Assembly (NCBI GenBank): GCA_027596945.1
Contig: JADGJH010000558.1
Span: forward strand, 1-16,812
From: Physocladia obscura
Lineage: Eukaryota > Chytridiomycota > Chytridiomycetes > Chytridiales > Chytriomycetaceae
Length of the DNA stretch: 16,812 bases
Direction of reading: 5' to 3'
Position numbers and translations under genes: made by a program. Shown here in pieces: positions 8,476 to 16,020 of this stretch (its first letter is position 1; every line of letters begins with the position of its first letter). The notes below the pieces were generated by a model. It had not been told where the DNA came from, did no database searches, and worked only from the letters and a program-made list of their open reading frames with translations.

Positions 8476-9390
8476 GACTCTAGACTCAAAAAAAAGGCAA
8501 TTGTGCAGAAATGAGCAGTGTGAATTGGCAATATTCGGTAGTTTTTCGAATAGTTGCGAGAGCACTGAACTATTTTTTTAAGGTATATTGAGCAGCAGGG
8601 CGAATGCTTGTAAACAGAACACACTTCAGCTTATTGCATTAAGATTAAGTTAAAGGCAGAACAACATACTTATTGAGCGTCCGCCTTGCAAGATCGAGTT
8701 CGCAAACTAATTTGCACTTTTCTTTTTGAATCGAAATCTCAACAATTGACATGAACCCAAATTGGTTGATTCTTCTTGTCCGCAGCCTCATAATTTCGAA
8801 CGACTTACTCCGACAAACAACTAAATAGCACGGAAAATCTCCTCGAACGTGGTAGAATTAAGTTCAAACTCAAATCCAAATGTAGTGAATGACGCAACCT
8901 TCAGTGCGGACGTCTCCCAATTTAATTTCACAAAGACACCCAAGGAGAAGTTCATTGCTCAATCGAAGTGCGAAAGGACAAATTGAGTTACCTTGAAAGC
9001 AGGTTTACAGATACACAAACATGACAATCAAATATTTTCGATATCTTCACATTTAACTACTGGTTGTCGCTAGCCAAAAAATACCAGGAGCCAGTCTCCG
9101 AGGCGAGCATTCAGGGAGATCTGTGAATATTATTTCAAAAAGAAAAGGATCAATTTTATTATAAATACCTGGCAGAAACATGATATAAAGTTAGAGTGAA
9201 CATGAAAAATGATGGTTTGTGAAACACTCGCGTTTCCCATTTCCAAAAATCTGCGGACAACGTTCATCTATGACGCAATAGAAGTTTGGATTAAAAAGAC
9301 GCACATCTGAAGATGAATGCTACGAGTCAAGGCAGCACTAAAGGAGAGAAGCGTGGAGGCAGATCCATTTCTGTCAAGTTTTCGAAGTTT
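8380..9390. promoter_or_regulatory. CpG-retaining segment, probable bidirectional promoter
   Basis: By eye there are roughly forty CpG dinucleotides in this ~1 kb, against about six in the next ~3.6 kb (9400-13000) and a similar scarcity in 3700-8380. The segment covers the start of the F-box gene (ATG at 8475, minus), the intergenic space, and the start of the divergent ORF at 9313 (plus). No TATA box or other named element is convincing. Between 8566 and 9312 I find no coding region. The contrast fits an unmethylated promoter in a methylated, CpG-depleted neighbourhood; methylation itself is inference. Confidence 0.6.
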
Positions 9391-9543
9391 AAATATGGAA
9401 GATTGCTCCAGACAGAGCAGTTGCAGGCACAAAAGGACATTGAAGAATCAATATTTTTATTGCAGGGACAAATTTTGTTTCTTCACCCAAATATTCAAAG
9501 TGTATCTAGTCCTTCAAATCATGATCATATTCAACCATTTTAG
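9313..9543 (+). CDS. Hypothetical small protein or first exon, divergent from the F-box gene
   Basis: An ATG at 9313 opens 76 codons. The N-terminus is basic and low in hydrophobics (M-N-A-T-S-Q-G-S-T-K-G-E-K-R-G-G-R-S, then K-F-S-K-F-K-Y-G-R), followed by a short helix-like Gln/Glu/Leu stretch (L-Q-T-E-Q-L-Q-A-Q-K-D-I-E-E-S). I do not recognise a family. Support for it being real: it begins within the CpG-retaining segment, codon use up to about 9440 is less AT-biased than its surroundings, and it faces away from the F-box gene across a shared upstream region. After about 9440 composition becomes like the AT-rich surroundings, and the last ~17 codons lie inside a repeat that recurs at 9829. 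It may therefore be a truncated gene or a first exon whose donor I cannot place. Confidence 0.4.
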   Translation: MNATSQGSTKGEKRGGRSISVKFSKFKYGRLLQTEQLQAQKDIEESIFLLQGQILFLHPNIQSVSSPSNHDHIQPF

Positions 9544-9935
9544 GTGTAATTTAAAGATAAAAAGTATTTTAATCAAGTTGGGTATGCAATTTGAGGCAGC
9601 TCTTTTTAATCTTTAGATACTGCGAAAAATGCAATTTGTTTTCAAAACCTATCAAGTCCCTCAATTTTTTAGCATTTGAACCATTTCAAGTTTGAGCATA
9701 TTATTTAAGTAAAGATATGCAAATTGTCTATTGATTTTCAGTTGACTGTATTTGATGATTTTATATGAATTATTTAGTTATTTGTTTTAATTTCAATTTT
9801 TGATTAAAAAAACAAAAAAAGCTGTGAAAATGTTCAAAGTGTATTTGCATGTTCAAAACACCATTATATTCAGCTATTTTAAGTCTGATTTAAAGATAAA
9901 AGTATTTTAATGGATCTGTGTATGGAATTTGAGCT
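9491..9935. repeat. Direct repeat pair, ~107 bp, 338 bp apart
   Basis: The segments 9491-9597 and 9829-9935 align along their length: both contain TTCAAAGTGTAT, an ATATTCA(A/G)C-x-ATTTTA motif, then ATTTAAAGATAAAA followed by AGTATTTTAAT and a GGTATG(C/G)AATTTGAG-like end, with scattered differences. A weaker third resemblance (AACCATTTCAAGTTTGAGC and TAAAGATATG) lies near 9677-9725. The content is AT-rich and non-coding. The rest of 9544-9956 shows nothing else. Confidence 0.7.
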
Positions 9936-9956
9936 GACATGAATAGAATCAACAAG

Positions 9957-10330
9957 ATCAATTCAAATTTGGATGATCAGGGTTGTGCAGAATAAAATGT
10001 GTCTGGATTTGCCAAAGCCTGTCTGTTCCATTTTGAAGGGTTGTTGAACATTTGAATTGAGTCTTCTGCCATTTTTTTATATGAGATTGTCACTCCACTC
10101 AAAGATGGAAACTTAGAGCAAACACCAGCAACCATGTGCAGAAATCTATCAGCAGTCAGCAATGTAATCCTATATGTCTGTTCAGGAGAATATGTGAAGG
10201 ATTGGATAAATTCTCTTTACAAGAGCCCTCAAAATCAGACAAGTTAAATTGCTCAACTTGCCATAGTTATTGAGTTGTTTTGCTATGTTGGGCAAAAGGA
10301 CTTAGCTTCAGGATGCATTTTGCTGGGGCC
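9957..10330 (+). pseudogene. Second PIF/Harbinger-like transposase fragment (C-terminal part)
   Basis: One + strand frame reads S-S-A-I-F-x-x-E-I-V-T-P-L-K-D-G-N-L-E-Q near 10060-10115. It corresponds to A-D-S-A-F-P ... K-I-V-x-x-L-K-E-G-D-L-E in the Harbinger pseudogene at 3770-4742 and to the family pattern. The frame continues, with one stop near 10246, into I-A-Q-L-A-I-V-I-E-L-F-C-Y, comparable to the family's L-x-x-I-F-x-L-F-N-F-R-V segment near its end. It lies in the opposite orientation to the first copy. Sequence before it (9957-10050) may hold further remnants (H-N-like and L-L-N segments), but these are too degraded to claim. The antisense 61-codon frame here (9977-10162) is taken as a shadow. 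Confidence 0.45.
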
Positions 10331-10519
10331 ATGCTAAACCAAAGCATACTGAAGGCTCTTAAAATTGGACAGAACATGGAGTACTTGCTATTATAATAAT
10401 ACTAACTCTGATAAATTTTTTTTCTTGGACAAAAGACTGTTTTGCACATACTGCCCATAATATTCACCAGATGGTCCAACTTATGCAAAAATAAATAGAC
10501 CTGCTATGTTGTTCAAAAT

Positions 10520-11290
10520 TTGAGGAGGAAAACTTATGCTTTTGTTTTTGATACAACAAAGCAAAAAAACTTGAAAGCTGAAATTCAATTTGTGACAACA
10601 GTTCAGCAATCTGTCAAATGCAGAATAGCAAATGTTGATACTTTTGTGGGAACTCAATACAAATTGAAAAACCCATTGGCTTTGGAGAGCAATTTTGAGA
10701 ATAATGAATGGGTATTTGAGCAACATCAATTTAAAATTAGTATCAGCCATATTGGTTCAGGAACTTCAAGATCTGCATATCAAATCAAATTTTCTGGAAA
10801 GAATTTTTTCTTCAATTTTTGATAAATCAAAATTTTAAACTTTTTTGATAGGAAATTAAAATAAATATGTGACCAAGACATATGACAAACTTGAAGAAAA
10901 TACTTTATCTGCACACTAGCATGATATTTATGCTCTGAAATATACTTCAAGGCAAAGGTTGAATCAACTGCATTTGTTGATGCAAGTATTATTGTTGCAG
11001 ATAATGGAACAATTTGCTTTGTTGAACAAAAAATCCCACTTGCATTTACTAAATACCAAAGAAATGTCATTAGCCAAAAAATAAATTATTTCAAATGTGA
11101 TGGACTGTTTTTCACATGGGCATATTTTCAAACAAATATAGACTAAATGCACGTTGACATTCAAGGTTTTTAAAGTTCTTTTTTGCTGAATATCTACGTT
11201 TATTTTAATAAGTAATGTTTCAGCTCATTTGCTAACTGATCCACAAATTCATTCAGAAGTGGAAGATTTTTTGTCTGGCGATTTTATGAA
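10520..11290 (+). pseudogene. Alpha-kinase domain pseudogene
   Basis: The + strand carries the alpha-kinase (atypical protein kinase, MHCK/eEF2K type) motifs in order. They are: F-V-F-D-T-T near 10540; F-K-I-S-x-S-H-I-G-S-G-T-S-R-S-A-Y-Q-I near 10730-10785 (N-lobe glycine-rich start); Y-V-T-K-T-Y near 10866 (family Y-V-A-K, the ATP-binding Lys); F-V-D-A-S near 10973; C-F-V-E-Q-K-I-P-L-A-F-T-K-Y near 11016-11058 (family E-x-x-I-x-G-x-F-x-K-Y/F-N); F-F-T-W-A-Y-F near 11108; D-I-Q-G near 11158; and L-L-T-D-P-Q-I-H-S near 11229. D-I-Q and the L-L-T-D-P-Q-I-H part are separated by 11166-11223, which fits a 58-nt intron ending TTTCAG. Breaks include a frameshift near 10800-10860, another near 10950, and stops at 10840s, 10920 and before D-I-Q-G. 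The catalytic half ends without a clear C-terminus by ~11290. Alpha-kinases are abundant in chytrid genomes; any upstream domain has been lost. Confidence 0.75.
11166..11223 (+). other. Probable relic intron in the alpha-kinase pseudogene
   Basis: Removing these 58 bases joins D-I-Q-(G|CT) to H-L-L-T-D-P-Q-I-H, restoring the spacing normal for alpha-kinases. The acceptor is TTTCAG; the donor GTTTTT is weak and may have decayed. Confidence 0.5.
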
Positions 11291-11327
11291 ATTTTCTTCA
11301 TTTTAGAAACAAATTCCCATGCATTGT

Positions 11328-12601
11328 TTATTTCAACTTTGGGTCTTCCAAGACAAGAATAGATAATATTGGTATTTGTGCAAAATCTTCTGGCCTTGCT
11401 CTCCCACAATTCATGGCTTGATCAATGTAAGTTATATCCAATACATTAGTGCCACATTGAAATCCACCAAATTCCTGTGGAAATTTGTAGCACAAATTTT
11501 GAGTAGCATATGGCAAGATGCAGTTTCTGCTTGCTTGGTGGCACTGATTACATTTTAAATTTACAACAAAAAAAATTTTGAAAAAAAAAAAAATTGTATT
11601 TTTGTCAACTCACATTGTTGTTTACATGAGTGGAATATTCCTTCAAAATGTACTGAACAAGTTGCATCCAAAAATATAAATAGGTATTTCAGTTTTTGTT
11701 GTCCAATTTCATTGAGTTTTCAAATTATAATATTTAAAACATGTCAATCAGCAAAAAAGGCAGCATGCTTATCCAATTGATTAACTTGATTCCAGTGCAT
11801 CTGTGTTTGAAATTTATCCTCAAAAATATCCATGAGATTGTACCCTTTTGAGAAAGCCATTGAGTCCATGCAGATTCAATTTTTGTGTTAGTGGCAGATG
11901 AAATAAAATGATGCAGAAAATCAGGAGAATTTCCAGTATTGTGCACTTCATGAAAAGCAGCCTGAAGTGCTGCAACATCTACAGTTTCAGTTCCATGATC
12001 TGTCCCTGTTGTTAAAGGAAAAACTAAAATAATTTTAACAAATTTTTTTTCAAAAATTCAATTCTTTTGCATTTTTGATTGAATTTCTTTCCATGATTTC
12101 TAACTGCTCTCAAATAATAAATTATTATAACATGTGGATTGTGACTTGATGTAAAAACTTCAGCCAAATAAATTTTCCACTCCAGAAATCTTTGCATCCA
12201 GAAATAGCCAAAAAGTATTTGGTCATTTATCGTGCCCATCAAAGCACCATCAGTCATTTGGATCAGCAGAATATGCAATTCTGCAAAATAATTGATATTT
12301 TTTTCTTAAATTGACACCAACTGGATCTAAGCACTTCATTAACTGAGCAACATGACTTCATTTTAGAAAGGGATCAAAATTTAAAAAAAAATTTTTTTTG
12401 ACAAATCTAAAAAAAATCTTTTGACTCCTTTGGAATGAATTTGTGTTTTTCAATAGTTACTCTGCACTTTTCACAATATCCAAGATTTTTATTTTCATTA
12501 AAAAGCTCAATAGATAAACAATTGATTATGCACTGTTTCATTATGGCTTCTGTTTGCTGTTTATATTGCTTCCGAAATAAAACTAATCCCCATTTGCACA
12601 A
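11328..12601 (-). pseudogene. Integrase-core (rve-like) transposase remnant
   Basis: Reading the minus strand downward: an N-terminal piece (about 12600-12400) contains Q-T-E-A-I-M-K-Q-C. Next, D-G-A-L-M-G-T-I-N-D-Q-I-L-F-G-Y-F and F-L-E-W-K-I-Y-L-A-E-V, S-S-H-N-P-H-V-I, Y-L-R-A-V near 12250-12110 match the first half of an integrase core as found in the stand-alone 'integrase core domain' proteins of fungi and animals. Then G-T-D-H-G-T-E-T near 12000 is the family R-x-D-x-G-T-E-N motif with a catalytic Asp, and N-T-K-I-E-S-A-W near 11895 matches N-x-R-I-E-R-x-W with the catalytic Glu. After a frameshift, F-W-M-Q-L-V-Q-Y-I-L and E-Y-S-T-H-V-N-N-N near 11625 correspond to the region before W-N-N-H-x-I-R. 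Splicing out 11544-11613 continues into S-R-N-C-I-L-P and Y-K-F-P-Q-E-F-G-G, the usual C-terminal pattern. Stops and frameshifts show it is dead. Confidence 0.65.
11544..11613 (-). other. Intron of the integrase-core pseudogene
   Basis: On the minus strand, AACAACAAT is followed by GTGAGT (donor starting at 11613) and ends at AATCAG (acceptor ending at 11544). The 70-nt intron is phase 0 and contains T-tracts. Joining N-N-N to C-H-Q-A-S-R-N restores the family pattern (an N-N-x-x-I-R-x-S-R-like stretch), which is good support for the splice. Confidence 0.7.
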
Positions 12602-12622
12602 ATGTTGCTATCATAAATCAAC

Positions 12623-13054
12623 TTTTTATTCAATAAATGATAATATAAGAAGTGAAGAAAATATATTAACACAAGTTTGCATAAACATCAACTTAATACT
12701 ATATCACAAGAACCAGATGATCATCCTTTAGACTTTTTTACAGTGAGCTTTACATCCAAGAAAGAGTCAAAATGTTAAGCACTTCAGACTGACAATCCAT
12801 GTTGTGTTATGCCTCCAAGTTTTTGAATAAGGAAGGTTTTTAATAACATCATCACAATGAATCATGACCTTTCAGCTTATGTATTCTCCTTGTTGATCTG
12901 CACTTGCTTTCTGTCTTCCTTGTGTTCTTCTGTAGCCCTATGATTTACAATCTGTGTATTGAGTGCTCCTTGCTGTTCAGGGAAACTGTATACCTTGTCT
13001 TTCAGAACACATAATTCAGGTTTTATAGTCATTTTTTTAATACAAGATTGGTAA
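12623..13054 (-). repeat. Second copy of the 3' part of the pogo-like element
   Basis: The sequence aligns with 5220-5687 along its whole length with many substitutions: shared blocks include TATTCAATAAATRATAATATAAGAAG near the left end, CACAATGAATCATGACCTTT, and CTTCTCCTTGTTGATC-like segments in the middle. On the minus strand the copies end just after TTGAATAAAA, which contains AATAAA. At the right end this copy lacks ~25 bases present at 5659-5682; the deletion is bounded by AGATT in both flanks of the longer copy. It lies directly next to the upstream end of the integrase-core remnant (12601), as if it inserted there. Confidence 0.85.
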
Positions 13055-13684
13055 AGTATAAAAGATTCAAGCTGTATTGAAAGATTAATTCACTCTTTAT
13101 TGAAAGAAATCACTCAATTTACTTAAAAAGTAAAGAACAAAACAGTGGGCTTGCTGTTTCTGTCATTAAGTGGTAGCTTTTGTATTAATACACGAAAGTT
13201 TTGTATAGGGAGGAAAATGTAAGATTTATGTAATTTTGTGATTGAGGATTTTGAACAATGAAAATCTGGAATGAAGAAAAAAAGAATTCTTACTAAAAAT
13301 TCTTACCATACAAACATAAACAGAGATGGCAGCAAACCAAAATTTTTCCTTACATGAGTATTTTCACACAACTTTTCGAATTGCAACTTTAAAAATTGAA
13401 CCTCTTCAAATCACATGGCCTACAGCTAAAAACTCACTGATTTTTACACTCCCATACAAATCTTACAAAAGGATGCACTCTGATTTATATCTTTGTTGCA
13501 TACCACTGCCTAAAAAAATTCATTAAATCACTCAAAATATCCATTAATACTCAATAAAAGCAATCAAAAGCTATCTTCGTCAATAAAAATCAATACCTCC
13601 AATTGAGTTTACTATTTGAATTGATATATTTGCTGATATTTGTTTGTCTGATTAATAAATTGACCTGTTTGTTATTCTCTAAAT
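13055..13684. other. AT-rich stretch without a supported gene
   Basis: There are short open frames (one of 66 codons at 13326-13526 on the plus strand) but no motif or codon signal that I trust. Near 13075-13125 ATTGAAAGA occurs twice, and related ATTGA/CACTCAA words recur near 13525-13610. They may be remains of mariner ends, but no convincing terminal inverted repeat pairs with the sequence after 14730. Confidence 0.4.
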
Positions 13685-14730
13685 ATGAAAATTCTGAATT
13701 GTGTGAGTCACAGACAAGCAAGTGATGATGTGAAATGGTATTGCATGTATATGCCCTTCTTTCTTGGAATGAATAGGAGTTATCATGCAAATCTCTTCCA
13801 AAAATCCCCAACTGTAATTAGTACCTGGATCAGAAACTATGAAAGTGGACAAGATATTAATCATAAGAAAAAAGAAATAATTTAGATGAAATATACATTA
13901 GATTGTTGTAATTGGCTTGCTGAGTCATATCAGAAGTTTCCAATTTTGTATCTGGATGAAGCCAAGAGCTAATTTGAAAATGAGTTTCATATTCACATCA
14001 GTGTTAGAACTATATGTAATATTCTTCGTGAAGCTGGATTAACTTGGAAAGTGATTGAATGCCATGCAATTCAAATTTCTGTCAATGATGTCATTCAGTT
14101 CTGCAATGAATTGAATTCCATCAACTGGATTGATATGAACCTTGTGTTTTTGGATTAAGTATCTTTTGATAACTGTGATATGCTGCAAAAAAAAAGGTTA
14201 TGGTATTTGAGGGCAAATAATTTACTTTTGCAGTGTATTTAATCAAGAGTTTTGTTGTTATGTTTCATTGGAATTGAAGGGCTTTTAGGAACTTGGATGA
14301 CATCAGGAACATTCGATTGAAAAGAGTTTATGGAAGCCTGTTGCTCTTTTGCTATGATGTCTGGCCATGTAAGACAATATCCAGGCCCTCACTCAATCTG
14401 GATTCTTGATGGTGCCAAAATTCATTGCCACCCTACTACTTGCATTCACTTGGAATATTTCAAATATTTTTACAAGCTTATTTTCCATTCTTCAATCCAA
14501 TTGAACTAATGTTTGGAATGGTCAAAAAAGCATTTCAATGACAATATGTTGAAAATGGATCTTCCTCACTTGAATTAATTGTTGCTGAGGTTTTACAAAA
14601 CTTCAAGTCAATGTCATTTGATGGCTTATTTTGAAAATGCAGTTATATTCATGCAAATTTCTGTGCTGGTAATGCATTCAACATTCCACTTCCAGATTTT
14701 GGATTCAAAGATAATAATGATATTGAATAA
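13685..14730 (+). pseudogene. Tc1/mariner superfamily (IS630-like, DDE_3) transposase pseudogene
   Basis: The N-terminal part (13711-13885) reads like a helix-turn-helix: F-Q-K-S-P-T-V-I-S-T-W-I-R-N-Y-E-S-G. After a stop come Y-L-D-E, S-V-R-T-I-C-N-I-L-R-E-A-G-L-T-W-K, and V-F-L-D near 14144-14155 with the first catalytic Asp followed by TAA where Glu is expected. Further on are P-G-P-H-S-I-W-I-L-D-G-A-K-I-H near 14380-14420 (second Asp at 14408-14410) and, in another frame, F-F-N-P-I-E-L-M-F-G near 14488-14515 (catalytic Glu at 14503-14505). The last part reads F-N-I-P-L-P-D-F-G-F and stops at 14728-14730. The order and spacing match the eukaryotic IS630/Tc1-like family, about 340 codons. 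At least four stops and two or three frameshifts inactivate it. No terminal inverted repeats were found. Confidence 0.8.
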
Positions 14731-14778
14731 ATGATATATTTTTCAAAAGACTAAATATTTGAATGAAGAAGAAAAAAC

Positions 14779-16020
14779 TTAAGCATGATCAATATCTGGC
14801 ATGTTTTGGATATTTTGAAATAATTGTACACTATGAGTACTTTTTTCTAGCTGTAAAGCAGTTTGATAATCACAATGAATATTGCCACAACTCTCTTTTT
14901 TCTTTTCCATAGCAGTCAATCAAGTTTTCAGATCATCAAAAGCTTCCAAAATTGTGTATTTCAAGTGGGAAACAGATGACAAAGTTGTATAAGCTGCTGA
15001 CTGACTTGAGAATTTTCCCCAATTGCCACTTGATTTGATAGGCATACGCAAAATTGTTCAGCACAACTACAATAGTTATAGAATCTAATTAAGTGATCAG
15101 GTTCCCACCTATTTCTCTCATATGCAGGGTGTGTGAATATTCAGCTAGCTCAAAGATGCCAACTGAAGTCATCAACAAATACAAACTTGTGGGCATGCTT
15201 TTACTTCAAAGTGTTCATTAATTGCACTTCTGCATCTTCTTTTGCAGTACCAGAACAGTCAATGTCCTGCCCTGCAATCAACATATCAGAAGCAGCTTTA
15301 AATAATCCAGCAAAAATTTGCTCCAAAAAAACTAACATCAAATAATCTAGTCAATATGTAAAACAAGGAAATCAATGTCAATGTATTTTGTTTCTCAAAT
15401 TCAATCACAACTGCCTACTTAAAGTTTCCTAAATTTCAAGGAGCAAGTCAATTTTTGAAATTTCTGGAGCCATTGGAGACCATGTAGAAGTTTGTTGTTT
15501 TGCATCAGAAATGTCTACTCCATGTTTGAGGTAGCCATAGCAAGAGTTCCAAAATTTCTCAACAAACTCATCCTCAGAGTCAGCAGTTATTGTAATATGT
15601 TTGGACTACTGAGATGTATAGTCCTTGATAACTGGTGTGAGAACAACATGGAACAAAGAATTTTGTGGTTTTGAAGCTGAAAGCACAGACAAATTTTCAG
15701 TAGAAGCAGTGGTCCAGGTTGATGTAAAATTTTTTGTTACAGAATGTCCCATCATTAAATGAGCAGAAGCTGTTATGGAAGAGCTTGTTGCTGCAGAATT
15801 TGAAACTGAAGAAATAGTACTATCCAAAATGTTGGCTGCAACCTTGACCAGTGATGTCAATGAAGATTCAAGATAATTCAAATCCAATGTCTTGTCAGAA
15901 ACACATTTTGGGCACCAGTTGCTTTGATTTGGTTCTTCTTCATCAGTGACAATAGTGCCAAAATGGGGATGCATATGGACAAGACATCCAGGGCATGTAT
16001 AGTTGCCTGGGCAGAACTGT
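14779..16020 (-). pseudogene. Unrecognised protein remnant with a zinc-ribbon-like N-terminus
   Basis: On the minus strand from about 16018: Q-F-C-P-G-N-Y-T-C-P-G-C, H-M-H-P-H-F, then W-C-P-K-C near 15905, i.e. Cys pairs spaced like a zinc ribbon or RING-like finger. A long Ser/Thr/Ala-rich linker (S-N-S-A-A-T-S-S-S-I-T) follows to a TAG at 15606. The same frame then continues with D-E-F-V-E-K-F-W-N-S-C-Y-G-Y-L-K-H-G-V-D-I, S-T-W-S-P-M-A-P, and stops at 15435. Further frames contain A-G-Q-D-I-D-C-S-G-T-A-K-E-D-A-E-V, H-K-F-V-F-V-D-D-F-S-W-H-L, H-P-A-Y-E-R-N-R-W-E-P-D-H-L-I-R-F-Y-N near 15125-15080, and a last segment ending D-I-D-H-A-stop at 14779. The persistence of peptide-like sequence over 1.2 kb on one strand argues for a real former gene, perhaps with introns. 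I cannot name the family. Confidence 0.5.

Noticed and set aside
9977..10162. 61-codon minus-strand open frame
   Set aside because: The plus strand of the same bases carries the Harbinger-like I-V-T-P-L-K-D-G-N-L-E motif, so this is taken as a shadow.
11376..11558. 60-codon plus-strand open frame after the alpha-kinase remnant
   Set aside because: The minus strand here fits the C-terminal pattern of the integrase-core family (P-Q-E-F-G-G) and its splice acceptor, so the plus-strand frame is a shadow.
15133..15345. 70-codon plus-strand open frame
   Set aside because: It is antisense to conserved-looking blocks of the unrecognised minus-strand protein and contains no motif.
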